Source of the DNA: WJJR01 sp964440935
GTDB taxonomy: Bacteria > Zixibacteria > MSB-5A5 > WJJR01
Assembly (NCBI GenBank): GCA_964440935.1
Contig: CAYTTY010000016.1
Coordinates: 1 to 64,000 of the forward strand
Reading direction: 5' to 3'
Length of the DNA: 64,000 nt
The notes under the pieces were generated by a model. It did not search any database and was not told the origin of the DNA. It was given only the letters and a program-made list of their open reading frames with translations. Below, in pieces: positions 17,318 to 26,607 of the stretch. Both the position numbers and the translations under genes were made by a program. The number at the start of each line of letters is the position of its first letter. Positions within the stretch are counted from its first letter, which is position 1.

Positions 17318-18462
17318 CCGATGTCAGCACCAATAATCGGGACACGCACGCGGCCCAATCCCGCATCCCGGCCGATGCCGAGTACTGGCTGGCATTGGGG
17401 CGTTTGCCGGGCGTTGGGCGCGCCACCTATCTTAAGCTGATCGAGACCTATCAGTCGCCCCGCCAAGCCTGGGAGAAGAGCGACGTCGATTGGAAAGAAG
17501 CGAGCGCCGTGCGCGGCGAGATTATTACGGTGGGGAGGCGTGGTGACGCGCTGGCTTGGGCTAAGACACAGATCGATAAGCTGGCAAAATCGCGGTGGTC
17601 GCTGGTGGTTTACGGCTCGGAACGATATCCACACAGCCTTGCCTCGCTGAAGTATCCGCCGCCCTATCTCTTCATGCGCGGGACGATTCCCGATCAGATT
17701 GGTGTCGCGGTGGTCGGTTCACGGAAATCGAGTGAGTATGGCATCCGGGCGGCGCGCATGATCTCGGGGGACTTGGCGGCGGCCGGTGTGGTGATCGTTT
17801 CGGGATTCGCACGGGGCATTGACCGGGTCGCTCACGAAGCCGCCCTCGACGCCAAGGGCAAGACCATTGCGGTTTGGGGAGCCGGGCCGGATGTTGTTTA
17901 TCCGCGCGAAAACAAAGCGCTGATTGAACCGATCGCCGAATCGGGGGCGTTAATCACCGAGTTTGGCTTTGGCGCTGCCCCGGAGGCGCAGAACTTTCCC
18001 GTACGCAACCGACTGATCGCCGGCTTGTCGGAAGGAGTTCTCGTGGTTCAGGCACGTGAGAAGTCGGGGGCATTGCTGACGGCACAACATGCGTTGGAGC
18101 AGGGTAAAGATGTCTACGCTGTACCCGGCGAAATCGCCAATCCCCATTCCGCGGGGGCCAACGAACTCCTCAAAGCCGGTGCGCAGGTGGTCACCAGTGC
18201 CGATGATATCCTCAGTCAGTTGGGGGTGCAGGGTGGGCCGCGGCCGAAACCCTCCGATTCCGATGTTGCGATGCCGATGCCGCACTTGACACCGGTCGAA
18301 CAACGAGTGTACGAGTCACTCCGAGGTTCCACTTGCCACCTCGATCGGCTGGCTGTTTCTTTGCACATGTCGGCGGCGGAGTGTGCCGCCGTTTTGTTGT
18401 CGCTTCAACTCAAGGGTGTTGTAAAGCAAGCAGCGGGCAACATGTTCGTGTGCGCGCGATAG
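17314..18462 (+). CDS. dprA: DNA-processing protein DprA
   Basis: A 382-residue protein that loads RecA on incoming single-stranded DNA during transformation. An N-terminal helix-hairpin-helix/SAM-like part (~20-80) contains LGRLPGVGRATYLKL. The Rossmann-like core carries VVGSRKSSEYGIRAA, VSGFARGIDRVAHEAAL and FPVRNRLIAGLSEGVLVVQA. A C-terminal winged helix (~320-380) is present, as in the longer DprA forms. It overlaps obg by ATGA. No other competence genes are in the window, so the organism's competence cannot be judged. Confidence 0.95.
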   Translation: MTDVSTNNRDTHAAQSRIPADAEYWLALGRLPGVGRATYLKLIETYQSPRQAWEKSDVDWKEASAVRGEIITVGRRGDALAWAKTQIDKLAKSRWSLVVYGSERYPHSLASLKYPPPYLFMRGTIPDQIGVAVVGSRKSSEYGIRAARMISGDLAAAGVVIVSGFARGIDRVAHEAALDAKGKTIAVWGAGPDVVYPRENKALIEPIAESGALITEFGFGAAPEAQNFPVRNRLIAGLSEGVLVVQAREKSGALLTAQHALEQGKDVYAVPGEIANPHSAGANELLKAGAQVVTSADDILSQLGVQGGPRPKPSDSDVAMPMPHLTPVEQRVYESLRGSTCHLDRLAVSLHMSAAECAAVLLSLQLKGVVKQAAGNMFVCAR

Positions 18463-18508
18463 CGGCCCTTGGCCGGAGAGACGGGTCCTCAACCCGAGTG
18501 CGAATCAG

Positions 18509-18775
18509 GTGACCGAACGTGCTGTAACAGTGACAAACCCGCTCGGAGTGCACGCGCGTCCCTCCGCCCTGCTCGTCCAAACCGCCTCCAAGTTTCAGTC
18601 TGACATCTGGTTTGTTAAAGACGGGCAGGAAGTTAATGGAAAGAGCATGTTGGGTGTGATGACGCTGGCCGCCGAGATGGGATCGACCGTCGTCATTCGC
18701 GCCAATGGGCCGGATGAGGAGCAGGCGGTCGAGCAACTCGCCCAGATATTCGCCCTCAAATTCGACGAGAATTGA
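18509..18775 (+). CDS. ptsH: HPr phosphocarrier protein
   Basis: An 88-residue HPr with the phosphorylated H15 in NPLGVHARPS and S46 in NGKSMLGVM, the site used by HPr kinase. The start is GTG 18509. EI follows 61 bp downstream. No EIIA, EIIB or EIIC gene and no hprK are in view, so this pair may be a regulatory rather than a sugar-uptake system; that is inference. Confidence 0.95.
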   Translation: MTERAVTVTNPLGVHARPSALLVQTASKFQSDIWFVKDGQEVNGKSMLGVMTLAAEMGSTVVIRANGPDEEQAVEQLAQIFALKFDEN

Positions 18776-18836
18776 GCGAATTCGTCCATTATGATCTGTT
18801 CAGCACCCCTGACCTCCCCACATATTAGCTACCGTG

Positions 18837-20594
18837 ATGCCGACCGTTAAGAACGAACCGCGGAATCTGCGATGGCGCGGGATTGCCGCGGCCCCCGGAA
18901 TCGCGATGGGGCCGGCCTTCATCTACCGCGTCGGTCACGGTCAACCGCAGCTGCGGCGGCTGGAATCCGATCAGGCGATCGAGGCCGAAAAACAGCGTCT
19001 CGATGAAGCCTTGGCCGCCGTACGCAACGACTTGCAGCGATTCAAGCAAGACGCGCACACATCGGTCGATACGGCCATCGGCAAGATCTTCGATGCGCAG
19101 GTCATGATCGTCGACGACAAGGCGATCATCAGTGAAGTCAAATCCCTCATCGAGCGTGAACAGATCGGTGCCGAGAGTGCCTTTGCCCGCGTTCTCGGCG
19201 AGGCGCAGCACTCCATTGAACGCGCCCAGGATCCGTACCTGCGCGAAATGTCCTCCGAGGTCGGTTCGGTGGCAAAGCGCGTCATCAATCACCTGCTCGG
19301 TATCGACGAGACAATAGACCGGCCGCTGACATCGCCGGTGATTCTACTCGCGGCCACCATCACGCCCTCCGATATCGTCAGCCTCAAACGCGACAATGTC
19401 CTCGGAATTGTCACCGAAACCGGTGGCGAGACATCGCACGTGGCCTTATTGGCAAAATCACTGAATATCCCGGCGGTCGCGGGTGTTGGTATGGACGTAC
19501 GCGAGGTCCGTCCGGGCACCATGGTGGCCGTCGACGGCTACGACGGTACGGTCGTTCTGGAGCCCGATCAGGGTACGGTCAAGTTCATTGAGCGGAAACG
19601 GAAGCGGACGCGCACGGCGTGGCCGAAGCGATTTGACGCGGTTCGGGAACTGCCCGCCGTCACGACCGACAAGCACCGTATTCAACTCATGGCCAATATC
19701 GATCTCAGCGGCGAAGTTGACCGCGTGATCAAGGCCGGTGCCGATGGGATCGGACTGTATCGTACCGAATATCTCTTCCTGGTCAAGGGGCGTTACCCAG
19801 CGGAGCAGGATCAGGTTGGTGTCTACCGTGAAGCCGTTGAGCGTCTTGGGGGACGACCGGTGGTGGTACGCACCTTTGATCTGGGTAGCGATAAGGCGAT
19901 ACCGAATGTCGAGCCCGAACCCAATCCTGCCCTCGGCGTGCGCGGGATACGCCTGGCGCTACGATCACCGCGCACACTCGACGTCCAACTGCGCGCGTTG
20001 CTCAAAGCCTCTGCCTACGGACCACTGTGGGTGATGCTGCCGATGATCACCGATGTCGAGGAAGTACTGACCGTGCAGGAGCGATGGGAGCGACTGAAGC
20101 TCGACTTGGGCAAAAAGCAGATTCCGTTCAACGCCAATACCCCGCTGGGAATTATGATTGAAACGCCATCATCGGTGAGTCTGGCCTGTGAACTGGCCCG
20201 GCACGCACAATTCTTCTCAATTGGCAGCAACGATTTGATGCAGTACACACTGGCGGTCGACCGTGGCAATGCCGACGTGGCGCGCTCCGATCAAAAATGG
20301 CATCCGGCGCTCTGGCGGCAGGTTCATCATGTGATCCAGGCGGCCAAAACGGCCAATCGTCCGGTTGGCTTCTGTGGCGAGTTGGCGAACGAACAGCGTG
20401 CGGCCCCGTTTCTGATCGGTATGGGCATCGACTCAATCTCCTGTCATCCGAATTCCGTGCCGCGCATCAAGGATTTGATTCGCTCATTGTCGTATGCTGA
20501 AGTCAAAGAGCGAACGAAGGAACTTCTCGATTTTTCCACGATGGCGGACATCAAGAGATTCGTCGAAGATTGCCACAAAGTTTGGAAGAAGTGA
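18837..20594 (+). CDS. ptsI: Phosphoenolpyruvate-protein phosphotransferase (enzyme I)
   Basis: A 585-residue EI that passes phosphate from PEP to HPr. The swivelling domain holds the active histidine H201 in GGETSHVALLAKS. The C-terminal PEP-binding barrel has GADGIGLYRTEYLF, RTFDLGSDK, LGVRGIRLAL, SIGSNDLMQYTLAVDR and GFCGELAN with the expected cysteine. GTG 18834 directly precedes ATG 18837; the ATG is preferred. The N-terminus is a few residues longer than the E. coli enzyme's. It pairs with ptsH just upstream. Confidence 0.96.
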   Translation: MPTVKNEPRNLRWRGIAAAPGIAMGPAFIYRVGHGQPQLRRLESDQAIEAEKQRLDEALAAVRNDLQRFKQDAHTSVDTAIGKIFDAQVMIVDDKAIISEVKSLIEREQIGAESAFARVLGEAQHSIERAQDPYLREMSSEVGSVAKRVINHLLGIDETIDRPLTSPVILLAATITPSDIVSLKRDNVLGIVTETGGETSHVALLAKSLNIPAVAGVGMDVREVRPGTMVAVDGYDGTVVLEPDQGTVKFIERKRKRTRTAWPKRFDAVRELPAVTTDKHRIQLMANIDLSGEVDRVIKAGADGIGLYRTEYLFLVKGRYPAEQDQVGVYREAVERLGGRPVVVRTFDLGSDKAIPNVEPEPNPALGVRGIRLALRSPRTLDVQLRALLKASAYGPLWVMLPMITDVEEVLTVQERWERLKLDLGKKQIPFNANTPLGIMIETPSSVSLACELARHAQFFSIGSNDLMQYTLAVDRGNADVARSDQKWHPALWRQVHHVIQAAKTANRPVGFCGELANEQRAAPFLIGMGIDSISCHPNSVPRIKDLIRSLSYAEVKERTKELLDFSTMADIKRFVEDCHKVWKK

Positions 20595-20634
20595 CTCTGC
20601 ATCCCGAGATTCGCTGATCGATCCTCAAAGACCA

Positions 20635-21756
20635 ATGACCACCACGCCGCACAGCCAGGACATTCTTGACGATGATCCTCGACGTGCATCTCTGGATGTC
20701 TCGGATATGTACAGCGCCATCGCGGAGTTCCCTCAGCATCTCCACGAGGGGCTGAAATTGGCCGATGCGGTCGATTGGTCAAAGACACAACCGACAACGC
20801 CGGCGGGCGTTGCGATTTGTGGGATGGGCGGATCGGCAATTGCGGGAGATCTGGCGCGATCGTACTGGGAACACGAATCGCCGATGCCGGTGACGGTGGT
20901 GCGCCACTACACACCGCCGGCTTACATCAACAATCTCTGGTACATTCTCGCATCCAGCTACTCGGGAAACACGCCGGAAACGCTGGCCGCGATCGACGAC
21001 CTTCATGGACGTCGTTGCCAGTCGGTGTTGGCGTTGACATCTGGTGGGGAATTGTCAAAACGGGCTGAGACAAAACACTGGCGGACCATTGCTCTGCCGA
21101 CGGGCATGATGCCCCGCGCCGCGCTGGGATATTCCCTTGGTGCTACACTCATGGCGCTCGCGCGCTGGGGGGTTGTCGGCAACAACCCCAGTGCTGTCGC
21201 CAAACAACTCGAAGCTGATGTTTCCGGTGCCACGACATTTCTCGAATCGCATGCAATAAAATGGGGTAAAGACACGTCCGCCTCGTCGAATGACGCCAAG
21301 CAGATCGCACAATCGCTCGCCGGACGCGCGGTGATTGTCGTCGGTGTTTCCGGATCAACCAATGTAGCAGCTATTCGGTTCAAGAGCCAGTTGTGCGAGA
21401 ATGCGAAAATACCCGCGATGGCGACGGCGATTCCCGAAGCCAATCATAATGAGATCGTCGGGACCGAACTGCTGAAGCAACAATCTCTGTCACCGGTGGT
21501 TGTCTGTCTGCGCTCCTCCGATGATCACGACGAGATTAAGAAGCAGCGCACCGAGTTGGATTATCTCCTCAGCGACGCGGGAGTGACAGTCATTGAACTT
21601 ATGACCAAAGGCGATAATCGCCTGCAACGCCTCTTGTATCTGGTCCATTTGGGCGATTATATCAGTTACTACGCCGCCATGCTCAATGGCGTCGACCCGA
21701 CACCCATAGCACCGATCGAGCATCTGAAGGCAGCGTTGGCATCACACACCACATGA
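20635..21756 (+). CDS. Bifunctional phosphoglucose/phosphomannose isomerase (SIS-domain type)
   Basis: About 373 residues. Two SIS domains are present: GMGGSAIAGDLARSY with SSYSGNTPETLAA in the first, and GVSGSTNVAAIRFKSQLCENAK with EANHNEIVG in the second, the latter typical of the archaeal/bacterial PGI/PMI family. It interconverts fructose-6-phosphate with glucose-6-phosphate and mannose-6-phosphate. The start ATG 20635 follows the end of ptsI; an open frame running further upstream lies inside ptsI and is rejected. The stop overlaps the next gene as ATGA. Confidence 0.92.
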   Translation: MTTTPHSQDILDDDPRRASLDVSDMYSAIAEFPQHLHEGLKLADAVDWSKTQPTTPAGVAICGMGGSAIAGDLARSYWEHESPMPVTVVRHYTPPAYINNLWYILASSYSGNTPETLAAIDDLHGRRCQSVLALTSGGELSKRAETKHWRTIALPTGMMPRAALGYSLGATLMALARWGVVGNNPSAVAKQLEADVSGATTFLESHAIKWGKDTSASSNDAKQIAQSLAGRAVIVVGVSGSTNVAAIRFKSQLCENAKIPAMATAIPEANHNEIVGTELLKQQSLSPVVVCLRSSDDHDEIKKQRTELDYLLSDAGVTVIELMTKGDNRLQRLLYLVHLGDYISYYAAMLNGVDPTPIAPIEHLKAALASHTT

Positions 21757-22682
21757 CACATTCCCAGACATTGACTCAACTGACGTCGACCATCCGACAG
21801 ATCGGGACACGATGGGATGGGTTCTATTCGATGCTGGTGACGTGGTGGATGATTGATCTGGTGCGCGCTGTGACGGCCGCTGATGACACTGCGATCTGGG
21901 CTGGTGTCTTTCGCGTCGAACGATTGAATGCGCTTGTCTTGGCGATCGTCTTTGCCTTTGCAATTCTCTGGTATATCAGTCGTGCTCAGCGCGGCGAGAA
22001 GCTGTATCTGCGTCCACTTCCTGGGATGTCTGCCATTGATGAAGCGGTCGGTCGCGCAACCGAAATGGGCCGGCCGGTCTTGTACATTCCGGGTACGGGT
22101 GATCTCGACGAGATTCAGACGATTGCCGGTTTGTCCGTGTTGGGACGCGTGGCCCGCGTGACCGCACGCTACGGTACACCGTTGCGCGTTCCGGTGTTGT
22201 ATCCGTTGCCCCTTGCAGCGGCGCGCGAGACGGTGCGGGAGGCGTACCTCGATGAAAATGCGGTCGATCAGATCACACCGGAGACCGTGCAGTACGTGGC
22301 GGGTGAATCGTTCTCGTACTCCGCGCGTGTCGGCGGAATCATGTACCGTGAACGTCCGGCGGCGGCCGTTTATATGGGCAGTTTCCGTGCCGAGTCGCTG
22401 TTGATCGCCGAGGTCGGCAACGCGGCCGGCGCGATTCAGATTTCCGGCACCGCCGAACCCGAACAGTTGCCGTTCTTCATCGCCGCCTGCGACTACACAT
22501 TGATTGGAGAAGAACTGTACGCCGCCAGTTCGTATCTGTCCAGTGAACCGCGCATGCTCGGATCACTCAAGGGACAAGATCTCATGAAGGTAATTATCAC
22601 TCTGGTGGTGGTCGCCGGTGTCGTGACCGTCAGTTTGGGGTGGGGCGAAGACTTCTGGGCCTCACTCTTGAAGTCTGAGTAG
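21753..22682 (+). CDS. Membrane protein of unknown function, DUF6754-like
   Basis: 309 residues: membrane segments near ~65-80 and ~275-295, with a large soluble domain (~90-265) between them. Conserved-looking stretches are SAIDEAVGRATEMGRPVLYIPG, MYRERPAAAVYMGSF and YTLIGEELYAASSYLS. I associate this pattern with DUF6754, from memory and with moderate certainty; no function is known. It is the first of four closely spaced membrane-protein genes (21753-24805) that look like one complex. ATGA overlap with the isomerase gene suggests co-translation. Confidence 0.75.
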   Translation: MTHSQTLTQLTSTIRQIGTRWDGFYSMLVTWWMIDLVRAVTAADDTAIWAGVFRVERLNALVLAIVFAFAILWYISRAQRGEKLYLRPLPGMSAIDEAVGRATEMGRPVLYIPGTGDLDEIQTIAGLSVLGRVARVTARYGTPLRVPVLYPLPLAAARETVREAYLDENAVDQITPETVQYVAGESFSYSARVGGIMYRERPAAAVYMGSFRAESLLIAEVGNAAGAIQISGTAEPEQLPFFIAACDYTLIGEELYAASSYLSSEPRMLGSLKGQDLMKVIITLVVVAGVVTVSLGWGEDFWASLLKSE

Positions 22683-22694
22683 ATCGCGATTGTT

Positions 22695-23315
22695 ATGAAG
22701 ACTCGTCTTCCCGTTGCCATTGCCTTTTTCGCCGGCGTGTTGATGATCCTGGCGTTTTTTGGACGTGGCGCATTCGTCGATCAGATTTCCGGAGAAGCGT
22801 TGTCGTGGCACACGATTGTCGCCGGTTTTGCGCTGCTGCTTGGTGTGGCCTCGATCGTGCAAGTGCACTGGGGACGCGTTACCGGCAGACATGAAGATCG
22901 CGTCTATTCGGCGATTTTGCTCCTGTGTTTGTTGGTGATGGCCGGCTCGGGGATTGTTTTGGGCATTGGCAGTGGCACACTGTTCGACATTCTGTTCAAT
23001 ACTGTCCAGGCGCCGATGATGACGACAATGTTTTCGATTCTGGCGTTCTTTATTGCGTCGGCCGCTTACCGGGCATTTCGCGCGCGCAGCGTGTCCTCGG
23101 CGATTCTGTTGACCACCGCAGTCATTGTGATGCTGGGACGGATTCCGATGGGCCAGTTGATTTATGATGGTCTGCCCGATTGGGCGAATTGGATCATGAT
23201 CGTACCATCCGTGGCGGTGCAACGCGGAATCATTATCGGAGCTGCGTTGGGAGCAGCATCAATGGCCCTCCGCGTCATCCTGGGAATTGAGCGGACATAC
23301 TTGGGGAGCAGTTAA
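22695..23315 (+). CDS. Polytopic membrane protein, second of a four-gene cluster
   Basis: 206 residues with about six predicted membrane segments and very short loops. I recognise no family motif. It lies 12 bp after the DUF6754-like gene and 2 bp before the next, so it is certainly in the same transcript. Charged residues in the loops (VHWGRVTGRHEDR, AYRAFRARS) suggest a cytosolic face rich in Arg. A structural subunit of a membrane complex is the simplest inference. Confidence 0.75.
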   Translation: MKTRLPVAIAFFAGVLMILAFFGRGAFVDQISGEALSWHTIVAGFALLLGVASIVQVHWGRVTGRHEDRVYSAILLLCLLVMAGSGIVLGIGSGTLFDILFNTVQAPMMTTMFSILAFFIASAAYRAFRARSVSSAILLTTAVIVMLGRIPMGQLIYDGLPDWANWIMIVPSVAVQRGIIIGAALGAASMALRVILGIERTYLGSS

Positions 23316-23317
23316 TC

Positions 23318-24184
23318 GTGGCTGACAAGACCCGCCAACTCCTCTCGTTTTGGGAACGATTGCAGTCGATCGATCCGCGCATTCTGTATACGCTGATCTT
23401 TCTGTCGGTCATCATACCGGTGCTGTTTCCGCTTCAACTCCCGACACCGGTCACCGACGAAACCGAGATGTTCTACGAATCGGTTGAAGCACTCCCCGAG
23501 AATTCGGTCGTCCTTTTCCCCTTCGATTTTTGGCCGTCGACACTTCCGGAAACCGAACCGATGGCCGTAGCGGCATTGCGTCACTGTTTCCGCAAGAATC
23601 TTCGTGTGATCGGACTGTCCAACGTGGGCATCGGTGGTCCATCGCTGGCGGATCGGATCCTCGATTCTGTTGGACAGGAATACGACAAGGTCTACGGAGA
23701 AGACTATGTCAATTTGGGGTATAAGGCCGGGTATCAGGCCGTCCTGCTGGGTATGGGGCGCAGCATCGCCAATGTCTTTCCCACCGATCATCGTGATACG
23801 CGCACGAACGATATCCCTTTAATGCAGCGGGTACCGAACTATGATTCGGTCGACTTCGTGCTCATCGTGTCTGACAACGTCATGGTGGACTACTGGATTG
23901 CGCTCGTAAATGCCCGTTACGGCCTACCGATGGTGGCCGGTGTCACTGCGGTGATGGCCCCTAAGATGCTGTCGTACGTACAATCCCGTCAGTTGAGTGG
24001 ACTGTTGGGCGGAATGAAGGGCGCGGCCGAGTACGAGGCGCTGATTGATCACCCCGACCGCGCCAGTCTCGGAATGGATGCGCAATCCCTGATTCACTTG
24101 CTGATCATTCTGTTCATCATGTTCGGCAATGCGGGCTATTTGGCGATGCGACGCAAACGCCCCGGTACACTGCGAAGGTCTTAG
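23318..24184 (+). CDS. Membrane-anchored protein with an extracytoplasmic domain, third of the cluster
   Basis: 288 residues, start GTG 23318. One membrane segment near ~24-42 and another near ~260-278 bracket a soluble domain of about 210 residues. That domain contains NSVVLFPFDFWPSTLPE, HCFRKNLRVIGLS and VDFVLIVSDNVMVDYWIALV, reminiscent of an alpha/beta fold, but I know no named family. Topology (in-out-in) resembles that of the first gene of the cluster, which also has a soluble domain between two hydrophobic parts. Confidence 0.75.
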   Translation: MADKTRQLLSFWERLQSIDPRILYTLIFLSVIIPVLFPLQLPTPVTDETEMFYESVEALPENSVVLFPFDFWPSTLPETEPMAVAALRHCFRKNLRVIGLSNVGIGGPSLADRILDSVGQEYDKVYGEDYVNLGYKAGYQAVLLGMGRSIANVFPTDHRDTRTNDIPLMQRVPNYDSVDFVLIVSDNVMVDYWIALVNARYGLPMVAGVTAVMAPKMLSYVQSRQLSGLLGGMKGAAEYEALIDHPDRASLGMDAQSLIHLLIILFIMFGNAGYLAMRRKRPGTLRRS

Positions 24185-24187
24185 CGG

Positions 24188-24805
24188 ATGGAATCGTTAC
24201 TGTCCAAGCCCATTGTTTACTTGTTGCCGACCGCGTTTTTCACGATCGCGATCTTCTCGTTTCTGTATCGTGACAATCCGGTCTTCAAGTTCGCTGAGCA
24301 TGTATTCGCGGGGCTGTCGGCAGGATACTACGCGGGACTGATCTTCCAATCGGTGATCAAGCAACAGGTGTGGGTGCCGTTAACAGAGGACGGCAAGTTT
24401 ATCGTGTTGATTCCCGCGGCATTGGGCGTCCTGATGTTTGCGCGTTTCATTCCCAAAACCGGGTGGTTGACACGCATCCCGCTGGCGTTTGTGATTGGGA
24501 GCACGGCCGGGATCATGTTCATCCAACAGCTCCACGGTTTGATTCTGCCGCAGGTCAGCAACACCATCATGCCATTGGAGTCGGTGAACAACGTGCTCAT
24601 TATCCTTGGTGTACTTACGACATTGATTTACTTTTACTTTTCCAAACCCCATACCGGTCCGCTCGGATGGGTGGCCAATGTGGGAATTGGGTTTATAATG
24701 GTCGCCTTTGGCGCTCATTTCGGATATACCGTTATGGCGCGTGTCTCCCTGTTGATTGGACGGGTCCAGTTCCTGCTGGTCGATTGGTTGGGGATTACCT
24801 CGTGA
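24188..24805 (+). CDS. Polytopic membrane protein, fourth of the cluster
   Basis: 205 residues with about six membrane segments; no enzyme motif. A short motif HVFAGLSAGYYAGL follows the second segment. The gene begins 4 bp after the previous one. The alternation of two anchored soluble-domain proteins with two polytopic proteins in this cluster is what one expects of a multi-subunit membrane assembly, whose activity I cannot name. Confidence 0.75.
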   Translation: MESLLSKPIVYLLPTAFFTIAIFSFLYRDNPVFKFAEHVFAGLSAGYYAGLIFQSVIKQQVWVPLTEDGKFIVLIPAALGVLMFARFIPKTGWLTRIPLAFVIGSTAGIMFIQQLHGLILPQVSNTIMPLESVNNVLIILGVLTTLIYFYFSKPHTGPLGWVANVGIGFIMVAFGAHFGYTVMARVSLLIGRVQFLLVDWLGITS

Positions 24806-24869
24806 CCGAAAAACCGGAAAAATCGGACGCGTGTTGACCGCGTCACCAAATTGGTGTAATAATTGACGG

Positions 24870-25652
24870 GTGATGATGATGACACAAGACGGCCACAGGC
24901 ACGATATGGCAAAGCGGCGACTGATGGTGGTAGCCATTCTCACTGGTGCGATGATGCTGGCGGGCTGCGGTCAGAAGCAGGAGAGCGACGACCCAATGGC
25001 GTTCGCCAGTGGCTGGTACCTGCACAAGACCGAGCACTTTGCACTGATGGATCCGCCCGACTCGCCTCGCGCCGATCACATGCACTCGATGGGCGAAGCC
25101 TGCGAAGACATTTACCAGCAATTGACGGGCGTGCTCGATGTCACGATCGAGGACCGCATCTGGATCTATCGCTTTGTTACAGCGGCTGATTGTCAGGAGC
25201 AAACCGGTCATTCCCCCGGCACGGTCGAGGGGCACCGGATCTATACACGGATTGGTGCTCCCGTTGGAGGCGTCATCGCGTTGGCGGCCCTCGAGTCAAC
25301 GACGCCCGGCCAGCAATCGTTCGAGCTCGTGCGCGATGGGTTGAAGGAAGCCTTCGACAATCAGACCACCAACGTCCATCGCGAATCATCGCTTTTGCGT
25401 GCCAACGACCGCTGGATTCCGCTGTCCGATCTCGCCGACACAACGACCGTGAGTGATCGCGACGCTTATGACACCGAAGCGGCCTCATTTGTGGCTTACC
25501 TGATTCAACGTCACGGGGTTTTGCGATTCAAGGAGCTGTGGCGCAGCTCGAACGGTCTGGTCGCGGCATTGGAGCGGATTTACGGTGGTTCCATCGAACA
25601 AATGGAAGAGGATTGGATCACCCATCTGGAGCGTGAAGCGAACCGAACCTGA
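24870..25652 (+). CDS. Lipoprotein with a degenerate peptidase-MA-like (gluzincin) domain
   Basis: About 260 residues. The start is one of a run of ATGs at 24870-24881, or ATG 24906 (MAKRRLMVV). The signal sequence ends in the lipobox LAGC. The C-terminal part (YDTEAASFVAYLIQRHGVLRFKELW, then ALERIYGGSIEQMEEDWITHL) follows the peptidase-MA pattern closely, but no HExxH is present; the corresponding stretch reads FELVRDGLKEAFDN. I infer a non-catalytic relative anchored in a membrane. It follows the four-gene membrane cluster by 65 bp and may belong to the same function. Confidence 0.75.
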   Translation: MMMMTQDGHRHDMAKRRLMVVAILTGAMMLAGCGQKQESDDPMAFASGWYLHKTEHFALMDPPDSPRADHMHSMGEACEDIYQQLTGVLDVTIEDRIWIYRFVTAADCQEQTGHSPGTVEGHRIYTRIGAPVGGVIALAALESTTPGQQSFELVRDGLKEAFDNQTTNVHRESSLLRANDRWIPLSDLADTTTVSDRDAYDTEAASFVAYLIQRHGVLRFKELWRSSNGLVAALERIYGGSIEQMEEDWITHLEREANRT

Positions 25653-25723
25653 TCCGCTTCGGTACAACGCTACGGATGTGAAGTAATCAATCGCGGCTCA
25701 ATTCTGAGGTAGGCCTTCTCTAC

Positions 25724-26596
25724 ATGTCCCACCTGAGACATCGTTACATCGTTCCCGGTGCCTTCATTCTATTGTTAGTTGGGTGTGTGCTGGGATGTTC
25801 GTCCACGGCGCCACCCCCGGAGGAGGAAGCGGCTCTCTTTGAAGCCACACAGAATCGCCTGCAACCGGATATCACCGATATCTCCGTGTCGCGTAACGGG
25901 GCTGTTGTCGCATGGCACGTTGATCGTCGGCGCGACGATGTGATCCGTGGATACAACGTGTATGTCGGCCGGCAATCCGGTTTGGATGAACGGTCGCTCG
26001 ACGACGAACAGCTGACCGAAACACTCTACAATCAGTCGACCTATCCCGGCGATACCGACGGCGACATTCGATCCGAGAGTATCGTTCTCAATCGTTTGAA
26101 GACGGGCGAACGGTATTACGTTCACGTACGCACGGTATTCCCCAACGGTCGGGCGAGTCCACCATCGGACGAACGAGCATTCATGCCCCGGCCTCAGGGT
26201 GTCATCACGCTTCATCCCCGAATGTCGGGCCTCAATGAGGGATATTCGTTCGCCAATGACACGACCGTCGAGCTGAAATCCTTGATCAATGACGTGTACA
26301 TTTTCGCAGTTCGGGATACGGCGTACTTGGCGAGCCCGTCGCGGTTAAGCGACGGACTGCGAACAACGCGCTTTGTAAATTTGGGCTACGCCGATGAATT
26401 CACCGCCTACCCGGAGATTTCATCGGCCGACGGCGATGACAAAGTGGCATTGGACGAAGGTCAAGTGCTGGGAGTGCGTCTCAACGATGACCGCATTGCT
26501 AAACTTCGCGTGGTCTCCATCGATAAAACGGCTGACCCGCTGTCCGTGACATTCCAATATCGCTATCAGCCCGTCGCCGGCGAAACGCGCTTTTAG
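25724..26596 (+). CDS. Lipoprotein with a fibronectin type III-like domain
   Basis: 290 residues. The signal peptide is PGAFILLLVGCVLGC, with lipobox VLGC. Residues ~50-145 resemble a fibronectin III fold (AVVAWHVDRRRDDVIRGYNVYVG, then RLKTGERYYVHVRTVFPNGRASPPSD). The C-terminal half is unassigned. No catalytic motif is visible. It precedes hutH by only 12 bp, but a functional link is not obvious. Confidence 0.75.
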   Translation: MSHLRHRYIVPGAFILLLVGCVLGCSSTAPPPEEEAALFEATQNRLQPDITDISVSRNGAVVAWHVDRRRDDVIRGYNVYVGRQSGLDERSLDDEQLTETLYNQSTYPGDTDGDIRSESIVLNRLKTGERYYVHVRTVFPNGRASPPSDERAFMPRPQGVITLHPRMSGLNEGYSFANDTTVELKSLINDVYIFAVRDTAYLASPSRLSDGLRTTRFVNLGYADEFTAYPEISSADGDDKVALDEGQVLGVRLNDDRIAKLRVVSIDKTADPLSVTFQYRYQPVAGETRF

Positions 26597-26607
26597 AGGA
26601 CAAAACC

